Positions 26,626 to 36,433 of a stretch of 64,000 nucleotides of DNA are shown in pieces. The stretch comes from Citrifermentans bremense (GTDB lineage Bacteria; Desulfobacterota; Desulfuromonadia; Geobacterales; Geobacteraceae). A program made the position numbers and the translations under genes. The stretch lies in the NCBI RefSeq assembly GCF_014218275.1, contig NZ_AP023213.1, positions 124,001-188,000 on the forward strand, written 5' to 3'. Numbering within the stretch: the stretch's first letter is position 1; the number at the start of each line of letters is the position of its first letter. The notes beneath the pieces are model-generated. The model was not told the DNA's origin, did not search any database, and saw only the letters and a program-made list of their open reading frames with translations.

Positions 26626-29616
26626 ATGGCAGAGAATCATAAGCCGGCTGCGAGGATCCCGACAGCGACCTACCGGCTGCAGTTCAACTACGGCTTTACC
26701 TTCGCCGACGCCACCAGGATCATCGGCTACCTGGACGATCTCGGCATCAGCGACGTCTACGCCTCCTCGTACCTCGCCGCGAAGGAAGGGAGCGTTCACG
26801 GCTACGACGTGGTGAACCAGACCGTGCTGAACAGGGAGGTGGGGGACGAAGAGAGCTACCTCACCATGGTGGAGGAGCTGAAGCGGCACGGGATGGGGCA
26901 CATTCTGGACTTCGTCCCAAACCACATGTGCATCGAAAGCGGCGAGAACCTCTGGTGGATGGACGTCCTGGAAAACGGGATGAGCTCCCCCTACGCGAGG
27001 TTTTTCGACATCGACTGGGAGCCGGTGAAAAAGGAACTGACCGGGAAGGTGCTGTTGCCGCTTCTCGGGGACCAGTACGGCAAGGTGCTGGAAGGAGGCG
27101 GCCTGCAGCTCTTTTTCAAGGAGGGAGCCTTCTACGTACAGGTTTACGCGCTGCAGATACCGCTGGAACCTGGGAGCTACCTGCAGCTCCTCCAGCACCG
27201 CCTGGACGCCCTGAAGGAGAAATTCCCGCCCGAGGCCGCACCCCTCGAAGAGCTCTTGAGCATCGAGACGGCGCTGCAGCACCTGCCGCTTGCGACCGAG
27301 CAGGACCCGGAGAAGATGGGGGAGCGGCACCGCGAAAAGGAGATCATCAAGAAGAGGCTTTGGCAGCTCTGCCAGGAGTCGCCAGAGGTGGCGGCGTTCA
27401 TCGCGGACAACGTGAAGAGCTTCAACGGCAGTAAGGGCGACCCGCGCAGCTTCGACCTCATGGACAAACTCCTGCGGGACCAGGTGTACCGCCTCTCTTA
27501 CTGGCGGGTGGCGACGGAGGAGATCAACTACCGGCGCTTCTTCGACATCAACGGCCTTGCCGCCATCAGGATGGAAGACCAGGCGGTGTACGACCTGACC
27601 CACACCCTTTTGTTCCGGCTGATCCGGGAGGGGAAGGTCACCGGCGTCAGGATCGACCACGTGGACGGGCTTTACGACCCCGTCTCCTACCTGCAGAACC
27701 TCCAGAAAAGCAGCTACTTCCAGCTGCGTCAGGCAGATGAGCCGATTCCCTCGAACAACGGGGAAGAGCAGAAAGAGGCGCTCGAGAAGGAATATAACGC
27801 GATCCTGGAGACGGACCCTTGCTACAAGCCCTTTTACGCCGTGGTCGAGAAGATCCTGATGAAGGGGGAGCTCCTCCCTGATCAGTGGCCGGTCTTCGGG
27901 ACCACGGGGTACGACTTTTTGAACAGCGTGAACGGCATCTTTGTTGACACGGAAAAGTCGAAGCAGATGGACCGGCTCTACGACCGCTTCGTCAAGTGGG
28001 GGGGAGATTTCCCGGACCTGGTCTACGAGAAGAAGAAGCTGGTAATGCAGGTATCGCTCTCCGGAGAGGGGAACATGCTGGCGCACCAGTTGAACAACAT
28101 CGCCGAGCAAGACCGGCTCACCCGCGACTTCACCCTGAACAGCCTGGCCCGAGCCATCAGCGAGGTGATCGCCTGCTTCCCTGTGTACCGCACCTACGCG
28201 AACTCCGCCTCGGTGCGCGACAAGGACGTGCAGTACATCGAGGCGGCCGTCTCCAAGGCCAAGCGGCGCAATCCCGCCATCAGCGGCTCCGTGTTCGACT
28301 TCGTGAGGGACGTGCTGCTCTTGAAATCCCCGGAGCGGGCCAGCGAGGACGACCGCCGCGCCTGGTTCTACTTCGCCATGCGCTTCCAGCAGATAACCGG
28401 GCCGGTCATGGCCAAGGGGCTCGAAGACACGGCCTTCTACGTCTACAACCGGCTGGTCTCGTTGAACGACGTCGGGGGGATGCCGGGGAAGTTCGGCACC
28501 ACCCTGGAAGCCTTCCACGGGCAGAACCTCGACCGCAACAAGACCTTCCCCCACGCCATGATCGCCACCGCGACCCACGATTCCAAACGCGGCGAGGACG
28601 TGCGCACCAGGATAGACGCGCTCTCCGAGATCCCGGAGCTCTGGCAGAAGGCCGTGGTCAGGTGGAACCGGTTCAACAAGGGGAAGACCACGACCATCGA
28701 GAATCAGCCGGTGCCCGACCGCAACGAGGAGTACCTGCTGTACCAGATCCTCTTGGGGGTATGGCCGGCTGGCGAGATGGACCAGGAGGCATACGAGGGC
28801 CTCAAGGGACGGGTCCGGGACTACATGGTCAAGGCGATCCGGGAGGCGAAGGTCAACACCAGTTGGGTGAGCCCGAACAGCGCCCACGAGGAGGGGGTGA
28901 CCTCATTCGTGGACCGGGTCCTGGAACCGGGGCCGGGAAACGTCTTTTTGCGCGAGTTCCTGCCGCTGCAAAGGCGGCTGGCGCGCTGCGGCATCTTCAG
29001 TTCCCTTTCCCAGACCTTCCTGAAGATGGTCTCCCCCGGGGTTCCCGACTTCTACCAGGGGACCGAGCTTTTCGAATTCACCCTGGTCGACCCCGACAAC
29101 CGTCGCCAGGTCGACTACGGAAAGAGAATGGAAGCGCTGGCAGGGCTTAAGGCGCGAGAGGCGGAGGTGGGGCCGCAAGCGCTCTGGCGCGAGCTTATGG
29201 AAAAGGCTGAGGACGGGAGGATCAAGCTCTACCTCATCTACCGAGTCTTGAATTACCGCAGGAACAACCGCGGCCCCTTCGAGGGGGGGGAGTACCTGCC
29301 GCTGGAGGCAAAGGGAGCTCGGCAGCGCCACGTTTGCGCCTTTGCCAGGAAGGGAAAGGACAAGACCGTGATAGCTGTTGCGGCGCGCCTGGTGGCGACC
29401 CTGGTGCCGGCGGAAGTAAGCCTGCCGCTGGGGGAGGAGGCCTGGCAGGACACGGTACTGGCGCTTCCGGAAGGGTGCGGCGGCAGGTTCAGGAACGTCA
29501 TCAATGGCGAGGAACTGGAAGCGCAGGAGCATGAGGGGGAAAAGGTGATCAGGCTTTCGCAGCTCTTCGGAGAGGTGAGCGTGGCGCTGCTGGAATCCAC
29601 CTCCACCTCCGCGTAA
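26626..29616 (+). CDS. treY: malto-oligosyltrehalose synthase
   Basis: GH13 intramolecular transglucosidase converting the reducing end of a malto-oligosaccharide to an alpha,alpha-1,1 (trehalosyl) linkage, 996 aa. The start TATYRLQFNYGFTFADATRI and YASSYLAAKEGSVHGYDVVN are diagnostic. The catalytic region includes LDFVPNHM, VRIDHVDGLYDP (nucleophile Asp) and VVEKILMKGELLP (acid Glu); a family-typical end includes PGVPDFYQGTELFEFTLVDP. GGGGGAGC precedes the ATG. It is co-transcribed with GH57 and treZ. Confidence 0.94.
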   Translation: MAENHKPAARIPTATYRLQFNYGFTFADATRIIGYLDDLGISDVYASSYLAAKEGSVHGYDVVNQTVLNREVGDEESYLTMVEELKRHGMGHILDFVPNHMCIESGENLWWMDVLENGMSSPYARFFDIDWEPVKKELTGKVLLPLLGDQYGKVLEGGGLQLFFKEGAFYVQVYALQIPLEPGSYLQLLQHRLDALKEKFPPEAAPLEELLSIETALQHLPLATEQDPEKMGERHREKEIIKKRLWQLCQESPEVAAFIADNVKSFNGSKGDPRSFDLMDKLLRDQVYRLSYWRVATEEINYRRFFDINGLAAIRMEDQAVYDLTHTLLFRLIREGKVTGVRIDHVDGLYDPVSYLQNLQKSSYFQLRQADEPIPSNNGEEQKEALEKEYNAILETDPCYKPFYAVVEKILMKGELLPDQWPVFGTTGYDFLNSVNGIFVDTEKSKQMDRLYDRFVKWGGDFPDLVYEKKKLVMQVSLSGEGNMLAHQLNNIAEQDRLTRDFTLNSLARAISEVIACFPVYRTYANSASVRDKDVQYIEAAVSKAKRRNPAISGSVFDFVRDVLLLKSPERASEDDRRAWFYFAMRFQQITGPVMAKGLEDTAFYVYNRLVSLNDVGGMPGKFGTTLEAFHGQNLDRNKTFPHAMIATATHDSKRGEDVRTRIDALSEIPELWQKAVVRWNRFNKGKTTTIENQPVPDRNEEYLLYQILLGVWPAGEMDQEAYEGLKGRVRDYMVKAIREAKVNTSWVSPNSAHEEGVTSFVDRVLEPGPGNVFLREFLPLQRRLARCGIFSSLSQTFLKMVSPGVPDFYQGTELFEFTLVDPDNRRQVDYGKRMEALAGLKAREAEVGPQALWRELMEKAEDGRIKLYLIYRVLNYRRNNRGPFEGGEYLPLEAKGARQRHVCAFARKGKDKTVIAVAARLVATLVPAEVSLPLGEEAWQDTVLALPEGCGGRFRNVINGEELEAQEHEGEKVIRLSQLFGEVSVALLESTSTSA

Positions 29617-29643
29617 AGCTACGGTGGACAGGCGTCATCCCCG

Positions 29644-29666
29644 CCCCTGTCCCAGAGGGCGAGGGG
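29644..29666. repeat. REP-like palindrome, copy 1
   Basis: CCCCTGTCCC-AGA-GGGCGAGGGG, an imperfect 23-base palindrome between treY and glgE. It differs by one base from the copy at 52422-52444. Confidence 0.7.
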
Positions 29667-29706
29667 AGACAGGCGGAACCCCTCCTCTTCATCATCAGGA
29701 GAACTT

Positions 29707-31689
29707 ATGGAAGGCAGAGCGCGGATAGCTATCGAGGCGGTCCACCCGCAGATCGACTGCGGCAGGTTCGCGGTGCAGCGGGTGATGGGCGACGAGATGG
29801 TGGTGCAGGCCGACATCTTCAGCGACGGCCACGACGAGGTGGTGGCCGTGCTGCTCTACCGCCGGCAGGGGGATGAAATCTGGCAGGAGACCCAGATGCA
29901 GCGCCTGGAGAACGACCGCTGGCAGGGGAGCTTCAGGCTGGGGGACCCCGGGTTCTACGAGTACAGCCTGCTCGGCTGGGTGGACCATTTCCGTACATGG
30001 CAGCGCGACCTCCAAAAAAGGTTCGAGGCGGGGCAGGACGTTTCGGTGGACCTGAAAATCGGCAGCAGCATCCTCGCTAAAGCGGCTAAAGAGGCCAACG
30101 AGGAGGATGCGGCGAAGCTGCGCCAGGCGGTGGAGGCGCTCAACCAGGAACCGGAGCATGAAGGGGCGGTGGCGCTCGGACTCGACCCCCGGCTTGGCGA
30201 CCTGGTCAGCACCTGCTGCGCCCGCGGCCTCGCCACCCGCTACCACAAGGACCTCGTAGTCCGGGTGGACCGGAAGAAGGCGCTCTTCAGCAGCTGGTAC
30301 GAACTCTTTCCCCGTTCCCTGGGAGGGACGGAGGGAAGGCACGGCACGCTCAAGGACTGTGTCGAGATCCTCCCGGACATTGCTGAACTCGGTTTCGACG
30401 TGCTCTACCTCCCTCCCATACACCCCATAGGCAGCAGCAAGAGGAAAGGGAAGGCGAACCGGGTCGAGGCCCAGCCTGGGGATCCGGGGAGCCCTTGGGC
30501 CATAGGGTCGCCGGAGGGGGGGCACAAGTCGATCCACCCGGAACTGGGGACCCTGGAGGACTTCGAGGACCTGGTCCGCGAGGCGGAGCGGCACGGCATC
30601 GAGATCGCACTCGACATCGCCTTCCAGTGCTCGCCGGACCACCCCTACCTGAAGGAGCATCCGGAGTGGTTCCTTTGGAGGCCGGACGGCACGGTCCAGT
30701 ACGCGGAGAACCCTCCCAAGAAGTACCAGGACATCGTCCCGTTCAACTTTGAGACCCCGCAGTGGCAGGAGCTCTGGGAGGAGCTGAAGAGCATCTTCTT
30801 CTTCTGGATAGACCGCGGGGTGCGCATCTTCCGGGTGGACAACCCGCACACGAAGCCCTTTCCCATGTGGGAATGGATCATCGCGCAGGCGAGGGAGAAA
30901 GACCCCGACGTCATCTTCCTGGCCGAGGCGTTCACCAGACAGAAGATCATGTACCGGCTGGCGAAGCTCGGCTTCTCGCAGTCCTACAGCTATTTCGCCT
31001 GGCGAAACAGCAAACGGGAACTGACCGATTACCTTACCGAGTTGACCCGAAGCGACGCGAAAGAATTCATGCGCCCCAACTTCTGGCCCAACACCCCGGA
31101 CATCCTTACCGAGTACCTGCAGTACGGCGGTCGTGCCGCTTTCATGATCAGGGTGACGCTGGCTGCGACCCTTTCCTCCAACTTCGGCATCTACGGCCCC
31201 GCTTACGAGCTCTGCGTCCCGACGGCAGAAGCCCCCGGATCTGAGGAGTACAAGGACGCCGAGAAGTACGAGATCCGCCCCTGGGACCGCAACGGCGCCG
31301 GCAACATCAGGGAGCTGATCGTGAAGCTGAACCGGATCCGGCGCGAGCATGCGGCGCTGCAGGAGACGAACAACGTGCAGTTCCTGGAGTCCGACAGCGA
31401 CAGTGTCCTCTTCTTCGTGAAGACAGCAAAGAAGCAGGGGGACTCGCTCCTCGTCGCCGTGAACCTCGACCCCTTCCGGGTCCGCAACGTGAAACTGCGC
31501 ATGCCGCTGGGGCTTCTCGGCGTCCTCCCTGGGCAGTCCTACCTGTTGCACGATCTGCTGGGGGGGGAGCGGTCGATCTGGCAGGGGGAGTGGGCCAGTG
31601 TGATCCTAGACCCGCAAATAGGGCCCGCCTGCATCTTCCGCCTCAGCACCTGGCTCCGCAGAGAATCCGATTTCGATTACTACTTCTAG
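29707..31689 (+). CDS. glgE: alpha-1,4-glucan:maltose-1-phosphate maltosyltransferase
   Basis: GH13_3 enzyme adding maltosyl units from maltose-1-phosphate to alpha-glucan, 660 aa, cytosolic and dimeric in characterised homologues. The N-terminal domain (about residues 1-100) starts GRARIAIEAVHPQIDCGRFA. Then come SSWYELFPRS, VLYLPPIHPIGSSKRKGKAN, the nucleophile Asp in VRIFRVDNPHTKPFPMWEW, the general acid in DVIFLAEAFTRQK, and NFWPNTPDILTEYLQ. A phosphate-site Lys/Asn pattern fits GlgE. AGGAG precedes the ATG. It lies between treY and treS-maltokinase, whose product is its donor. Confidence 0.95.
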   Translation: MEGRARIAIEAVHPQIDCGRFAVQRVMGDEMVVQADIFSDGHDEVVAVLLYRRQGDEIWQETQMQRLENDRWQGSFRLGDPGFYEYSLLGWVDHFRTWQRDLQKRFEAGQDVSVDLKIGSSILAKAAKEANEEDAAKLRQAVEALNQEPEHEGAVALGLDPRLGDLVSTCCARGLATRYHKDLVVRVDRKKALFSSWYELFPRSLGGTEGRHGTLKDCVEILPDIAELGFDVLYLPPIHPIGSSKRKGKANRVEAQPGDPGSPWAIGSPEGGHKSIHPELGTLEDFEDLVREAERHGIEIALDIAFQCSPDHPYLKEHPEWFLWRPDGTVQYAENPPKKYQDIVPFNFETPQWQELWEELKSIFFFWIDRGVRIFRVDNPHTKPFPMWEWIIAQAREKDPDVIFLAEAFTRQKIMYRLAKLGFSQSYSYFAWRNSKRELTDYLTELTRSDAKEFMRPNFWPNTPDILTEYLQYGGRAAFMIRVTLAATLSSNFGIYGPAYELCVPTAEAPGSEEYKDAEKYEIRPWDRNGAGNIRELIVKLNRIRREHAALQETNNVQFLESDSDSVLFFVKTAKKQGDSLLVAVNLDPFRVRNVKLRMPLGLLGVLPGQSYLLHDLLGGERSIWQGEWASVILDPQIGPACIFRLSTWLRRESDFDYYF

Positions 31690-31754
31690 CCGGCGACAGC
31701 GTCGTCTCCCGCAGTCGGACAAGGAGGGTGCCTTGCTTCGACTTAACAACTATT

Positions 31755-31786
31755 CCCCCTCCCCCTGCGGGAGGGGGCAGGGGGGT
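31755..31786. repeat. REP-like palindrome, copy 2
   Basis: CCCCCTCCCCCTGCGGGAGG and following G-rich bases: pyrimidine-rich arm, TGCG, purine-rich arm, between glgE and treS. Confidence 0.6.
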
Positions 31787-31857
31787 GGGGGTAGGCGCCA
31801 TTTCATCGGCGGGCGGCTTCACCACCGCCCTTCCTGGTAACAGAAACGAGGTATGCC

Positions 31858-34800
31858 ATGCCACACCGCAGCGACAAAAACCCGCTCTGGTTCAAGGACG
31901 CCATCATCTACGAGGTGCACATCAGGAGTTTTTGCGACAGCAACGGGGACGGCATCGGGGATTTCCGAGGCCTCTTGCAAAAGCTCCCCTACCTGCGCGA
32001 CCTGGGGATCACGGCGGTCTGGGTGCTCCCGTTCTATCCCTCGCCGTTGAAGGACGACGGCTACGACATAGCCGACTACCGCAGCGTCCACCCCGAATAC
32101 GGCACCCTCAGGGACTTCCAGGATTTCCTCAAGGGTGCCCACGCCCTAGGCATGCGGGTCATCACCGAGCTGGTCTTAAACCACACCTCGGACCAGCATC
32201 CCTGGTTCCAGAAGTCCCGCGCCTCGAAGCCCGGCTCCCCCTGGCGCGACTTTTACGTCTGGTCCGACACCCCCGACAAGTATCTGGACGCCCGCATCAT
32301 CTTCAAGGATTTCGAGGTCTCCAACTGGACCCGCGATCCCGTCGCCAAGAGCTACTTCTGGCACCGGTTTTATTCGCACCAGCCCGACCTCAACTACGAC
32401 AACCCACGAGTGCACGAGGCTATGTTCCGGGTCATCGACTTCTGGCTCGGGATGGGGGTGGACGGCTTGAGGCTCGACGCCGTCCCCTACCTGTACGAGC
32501 GGGAGGGGACAAACTGCGAGAACCTCCCTGAGACCTACGAGTTCCTGAAGAAGCTGCGCGCCTACATCGACGCCAAGTATCCTGGCCGGATGCTTCTGGC
32601 GGAGGCCAACCAGTGGCCGGAAGACGCCGCCTCCTATTTCGGGGAGGGCGAAGCCTGCCAGATGTGCTTCCACTTTCCGCTTATGCCCCGCATGTTCATG
32701 GCGCTGCAGATGGAGGACTCCTTCCCCATCATCAACATCCTGCAGCAGACCCCAGTCATCCCGCAGCAGTGCCAGTGGGCGCTCTTCCTGAGAAACCACG
32801 ACGAGCTCACCCTGGAGATGGTGACCGACGAGGAACGGGACTACATGTACCGCATCTACGCCCGGGACCCCAGGGCGCGCATCAACCTGGGAATCCGGCG
32901 CCGGCTGGCGCCGCTCATGGGGGACGACCGGCGCAAGATCGAGCTGATGAACGTGCTCCTCTTCTGCCTCCCTGGCACCCCGATCATCTACTACGGCGAC
33001 GAGATCGGCATGGGGGACAACTACTATCTCGGCGACCGGAACGGCGTGCGCACGCCGATGCAGTGGAGCCCGGACCGAAACGCCGGTTTCTCTGCGGTGA
33101 ACCCGCAAAAGCTCTACCTCCCGGCAATCATCGATCCGGAGTATCACTACGAGGCGCGCAACGTCGAGAACCAGGCGAAAAACCCCTCCTCGCTCCTTTG
33201 GTGGATGAAGCGGATGATCGATCTCAGGAAGCGCTTCAAGGCCTTCGGCTGGGGGAGCGTCGAGTTCATGCCGCTGGAGAACTCGAAGGTGCTGGCTATG
33301 GTCAGGAAGTACGAGGACCAGGCGATTGTGGTGCTGATCAACCTCTCCCGCGCCACCCAGTTCGTCCAGGTGAACCAGCCGCGATTCGTCGGCTTTTACC
33401 CCGAGGAGATGTTCAGCCGCAACCGGTTCCCGGTGATCAAGGACTCGCCCTACGGGGTCATCCTCGGTCCTTACGACTACCACCTTCTGCTCATGAAGGA
33501 CGGGCGCGAAGAGGTAAAGCCCAGGGAAGAGGGAGTGCTGGAGGAGGTGGCGGTTGCCGGCAGCTGGGAGAACGTCCTAAGGTCGGCGGGGCTGAGGCAG
33601 CTGGAGCAGTCGGTTCTCCCCGACTACCTGAAGCGGTCCCGCTGGTTCCAGGGGAAGAGCCGGATCATCGTCCGCTTCTCCGTGATCGAGAAGATTCCAG
33701 TGCCGGTCAACAGCTCCTCCGTGATCCTCACCCTTTTGGAGGTGAGCTACAGCGAGGGGGCGCCGGAGGTCTACCTGCTGCCGCTGCACTTCGCCCCCAT
33801 GGACGGGGGAGGCGAGACGATCCTCACGGAGGCGCCGGCCGCCGCCGTCTGCAAGCTGCGCATCGGAGAGAAGGTCGGGGTCCTCTACGACGGTACCTAC
33901 AACTCCCATTTCCGCTGGACCCTGTTCGAGATGATCTGGCGCCGCAAGGCGATCCGCACCGACAGCGGCAGGCTCTCCGGGCGAGCCGCCTCCGGGATGG
34001 GAGCCCTCATGGAAGGGAAGGAGCCTCCCTTCGTCTCCCAGGTGGGGAAATCGGAACAGAGCAACACCTCGGTGCTCTTCGACAAGCACTTCTTCTTGAA
34101 GCTGTACCGGCGCCTGGAAGAGGGGGCGCATCCGGAGGTCGAGATCGGGAGGTTCCTCTCGGAGCGGATCCATTTCCAGTACGTGGCGCCCCTGGCCGGG
34201 ACCATCGATTACCGGCGCTCCGGGCAGGAGCCGGTTGCCATCGGGATGCTGCAGGCCTTCGTCCCCAACCAGGGGGACGCCTGGGCTTTCACTCTCGGGG
34301 AGGCGGGGCAGTTCGTCGACCGCGTGCTGGCCCATCGCGAGGAGGCGAAGGAATCAGGGAGTCCCGCAGTCACCCAGCCGGACACGGCGTCCGCCGGCTT
34401 CTCCGCGGTGCTCCTCGACCTGATCCAGGGTTTGTACCCGGAGATGGTGGCCCTGATCGGGAAACGCACGGCGGAACTGCACCTGGCCCTTTCCTCCCGC
34501 AGCGACGACCCCTCCTTCGCGCCGGAGCCCTTTGCGTTTCTGTACCAGCGCTCGGTGTACCAGTCGATGCGCAGCCGCACCAGGAAGGTCTTCGACCTCT
34601 TACGCCGGAACCTGGGCCGGATCCCGGAGGAACTTGTGCAGGAGGCCGAGGCGCTCCTGGGGCTGGAGCCGGAGGTGCAGGCGGCCCTGCAGAAGTTCAC
34701 CGTCAGCAAGTTCTCCGCCATGAAGACGCGGGTGCACGGCGACTACCACCTGGGGCAGCTCCTCTACACCGGGGACGACTTCCTGATCATGGACTTCGAA

Positions 34801-35208
34801 GGGGAACCGGTGAAATCCCTGGGGGAGCGAAGGATCAAGCAGTCGCCGCTTCGGGACGTGGCGGGGATGGTCCGCTCCTTCGAATACGCGGGTCACGCGG
34901 TGCTCATGCAGAGGCCCCAGGTCCGGGACGAGGACGTGGCCTTCCTGCAGCCGTGGATCCAGGCCTGGTGCCGGTACAACTCCTCTATTTTCCTTGCCTC
35001 CTACCAGAAGGGGGTGGAAGGATCCTGCTTCATGCCCGATAACCCGCAGGACGTGGAGACCATGCTGCGCTGCTTCATGCTGGACAAGGCGGTCTACGAG
35101 CTGGGGTACGAGCTGAACAACCGCCCGGACTGGGTCTCGATCCCGCTGCGGGGGATAATGAACCTGCTGGCGTCGGATAAGAGCGTTCCGAGGCAGGAGG
35201 GGCAATGA
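31858..35208 (+). CDS. treS: trehalose synthase / maltokinase fusion (TreS-Mak)
   Basis: A 1,116-aa two-domain enzyme. Residues 1 to about 550 are GH13 trehalose synthase (trehalose to maltose isomerase): WFKDAIIYEVHIRSFCDSNG, VLPFYPSPLKDDGYDIADYR, nucleophile in GVDGLRLDAVPYL, acid in MLLAEANQWPED, and FLRNHDELTLEMV. Residues about 575-1116 are maltokinase (Pep2-like), with RWFQGKSR at the domain start and the kinase core MKTRVHGDYHLGQLLYTGDD then FLIMDFEGEP. It makes maltose-1-phosphate from trehalose and ATP for GlgE. GAGGT lies five bases before the ATG. The fusion is known in several bacteria. Confidence 0.95.
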   Translation: MPHRSDKNPLWFKDAIIYEVHIRSFCDSNGDGIGDFRGLLQKLPYLRDLGITAVWVLPFYPSPLKDDGYDIADYRSVHPEYGTLRDFQDFLKGAHALGMRVITELVLNHTSDQHPWFQKSRASKPGSPWRDFYVWSDTPDKYLDARIIFKDFEVSNWTRDPVAKSYFWHRFYSHQPDLNYDNPRVHEAMFRVIDFWLGMGVDGLRLDAVPYLYEREGTNCENLPETYEFLKKLRAYIDAKYPGRMLLAEANQWPEDAASYFGEGEACQMCFHFPLMPRMFMALQMEDSFPIINILQQTPVIPQQCQWALFLRNHDELTLEMVTDEERDYMYRIYARDPRARINLGIRRRLAPLMGDDRRKIELMNVLLFCLPGTPIIYYGDEIGMGDNYYLGDRNGVRTPMQWSPDRNAGFSAVNPQKLYLPAIIDPEYHYEARNVENQAKNPSSLLWWMKRMIDLRKRFKAFGWGSVEFMPLENSKVLAMVRKYEDQAIVVLINLSRATQFVQVNQPRFVGFYPEEMFSRNRFPVIKDSPYGVILGPYDYHLLLMKDGREEVKPREEGVLEEVAVAGSWENVLRSAGLRQLEQSVLPDYLKRSRWFQGKSRIIVRFSVIEKIPVPVNSSSVILTLLEVSYSEGAPEVYLLPLHFAPMDGGGETILTEAPAAAVCKLRIGEKVGVLYDGTYNSHFRWTLFEMIWRRKAIRTDSGRLSGRAASGMGALMEGKEPPFVSQVGKSEQSNTSVLFDKHFFLKLYRRLEEGAHPEVEIGRFLSERIHFQYVAPLAGTIDYRRSGQEPVAIGMLQAFVPNQGDAWAFTLGEAGQFVDRVLAHREEAKESGSPAVTQPDTASAGFSAVLLDLIQGLYPEMVALIGKRTAELHLALSSRSDDPSFAPEPFAFLYQRSVYQSMRSRTRKVFDLLRRNLGRIPEELVQEAEALLGLEPEVQAALQKFTVSKFSAMKTRVHGDYHLGQLLYTGDDFLIMDFEGEPVKSLGERRIKQSPLRDVAGMVRSFEYAGHAVLMQRPQVRDEDVAFLQPWIQAWCRYNSSIFLASYQKGVEGSCFMPDNPQDVETMLRCFMLDKAVYELGYELNNRPDWVSIPLRGIMNLLASDKSVPRQEGQ

Positions 35209-35229
35209 TGGAGAGGCGCGGGGGTGTTG

Positions 35230-36306
35230 ATGCAACCTAGCTTCTCCTTGCCGCATTTGAACGGGTGGGAGGCCGTCGTCACAGCAGGCGCGGTGCTGCT
35301 GGCGACGCTTTTGACGGCCGTGGTGCTGAACAGGCTCTTTTTCCACTTGGCCGCCGGTTTAGCCCGCAGGACGGGGCACCCCCTGGCCCTTTTCCTCGTC
35401 GATCGCCTGCGTCTGCCGTCCCGCCTGCTGGTTCCACTTTTGGCGCTCATCCTGGTCCTTCCCTCCCTCAATCTCGCGGCTGTTGCCCAGGCGAGTGCGG
35501 AGCACCTGCTCACCCTGGTCTTCATCGCCGCGCTAGCCTGGCTCGCCACCGGCGTCATCCTGGCCTCTCGGGATTACCTCCTCACCCGTTACGGCAACAA
35601 CGGCAGCGACGATTACAAGGCCCGCGCCCTGGAAACCCAGCTCACCGTGGCAGTCCGGATCGTGGTGGTACTCGTCGTCGTGGTGGCGCTCGCGGCGATG
35701 CTGATGACCTTCGCCGCCATCCGCAGCCTTGGCATGAGCATCCTGGCCTCGGCGGGAATCGTCGGCATCACGGTCGGGTTTGCCGCCCAGCGCAGCATCG
35801 CGACCCTTTTCGCGGGGCTGCAGATCGCGGTCACCCAGCCGATCCGGATCAACGACGTGGTGCTGGTTGAGGGGGAGTACGGAAACATCGAGGAGATAAC
35901 GCTGACCTACGTGGTGGTTAAGATCTGGGACCAGCGCAGGCTCCTGGTTCCGGTGACCTACTTCCTGGAGAAGCCGTTCCAGAACTGGACCCGGCGCTCC
36001 TCGGAACTTTTGGGGACGGTCTTCTTCCAGGCGGACTTCTCGCTTCCGGTGGAGCGGGTGCGGCAGCAACTGCACGAGATACTGTTGGCATCCAAGAAGT
36101 GGGATGGGCGGGTCTGGAGCCTGCAGGTGACGAACGCTACGGAGAGGAGCATTGAGCTGCGAGCCCTGATGAGCGCGTCCGATGCCCCTTCCGTCTGGGA
36201 CCTGCGCTGTGAGGTGCGGGAGAAGCTGCTTCATTTCATGCTGGACACCTTCCCGGAGAGCCTACCCAAGGCCCGGGCCTATCTCAGCTCCGACCGGACC
36301 GATTGA
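35230..36306 (+). CDS. MscS family mechanosensitive channel
   Basis: About 358 aa with four N-terminal membrane segments (about residues 15-35, 60-80, 90-110, 140-165), then the pore helix and gate GMSILASAGIVGITVGFAAQ, RSIATLFAGLQIAV and PIRINDVVLVEGEYGNIEEI, the MscS core. The C-terminal cytoplasmic beta domain follows (VYVVVKIWDQRRLLVPV-like and FQADFSLPVERVRQQL). GTG 35224 and TTG 35227 are alternatives; ATG 35230 has a G-rich run five bases upstream. It follows treS by 21 bases and likely belongs to the operon, linking the glucan/trehalose solute pool to hypo-osmotic release. Confidence 0.9.
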   Translation: MQPSFSLPHLNGWEAVVTAGAVLLATLLTAVVLNRLFFHLAAGLARRTGHPLALFLVDRLRLPSRLLVPLLALILVLPSLNLAAVAQASAEHLLTLVFIAALAWLATGVILASRDYLLTRYGNNGSDDYKARALETQLTVAVRIVVVLVVVVALAAMLMTFAAIRSLGMSILASAGIVGITVGFAAQRSIATLFAGLQIAVTQPIRINDVVLVEGEYGNIEEITLTYVVVKIWDQRRLLVPVTYFLEKPFQNWTRRSSELLGTVFFQADFSLPVERVRQQLHEILLASKKWDGRVWSLQVTNATERSIELRALMSASDAPSVWDLRCEVREKLLHFMLDTFPESLPKARAYLSSDRTD

Positions 36307-36321
36307 GCGATCTGCGATGGA

Positions 36322-36360
36322 CTTCCCCCTCCCTGACCCTCCCCATCCGGGGGAGGGAAG
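36322..36360. repeat. REP-like palindrome, copy 3
   Basis: CTTCCCCCTCCCTGACCCTC arm with CCGGGGGAGGGAAG complement, between the convergent mscS and yihY genes. It may also act as a bidirectional transcription stop. Confidence 0.6.
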
Positions 36361-36433
36361 CCTTTAGCCGCCGGTGCACGCAGGATCTTTCCGCTCCTGC
36401 ATAGCCGATGAAGCCACTTCCCTTTTTACTTTT

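Noticed and set aside
24133-28887. A long open reading frame on the minus strand opposite treZ, the GH57 gene and treY
   Set aside because: It has no recognisable protein pattern and mirrors the codon bias (high GC third positions) of three well-identified genes on the plus strand.
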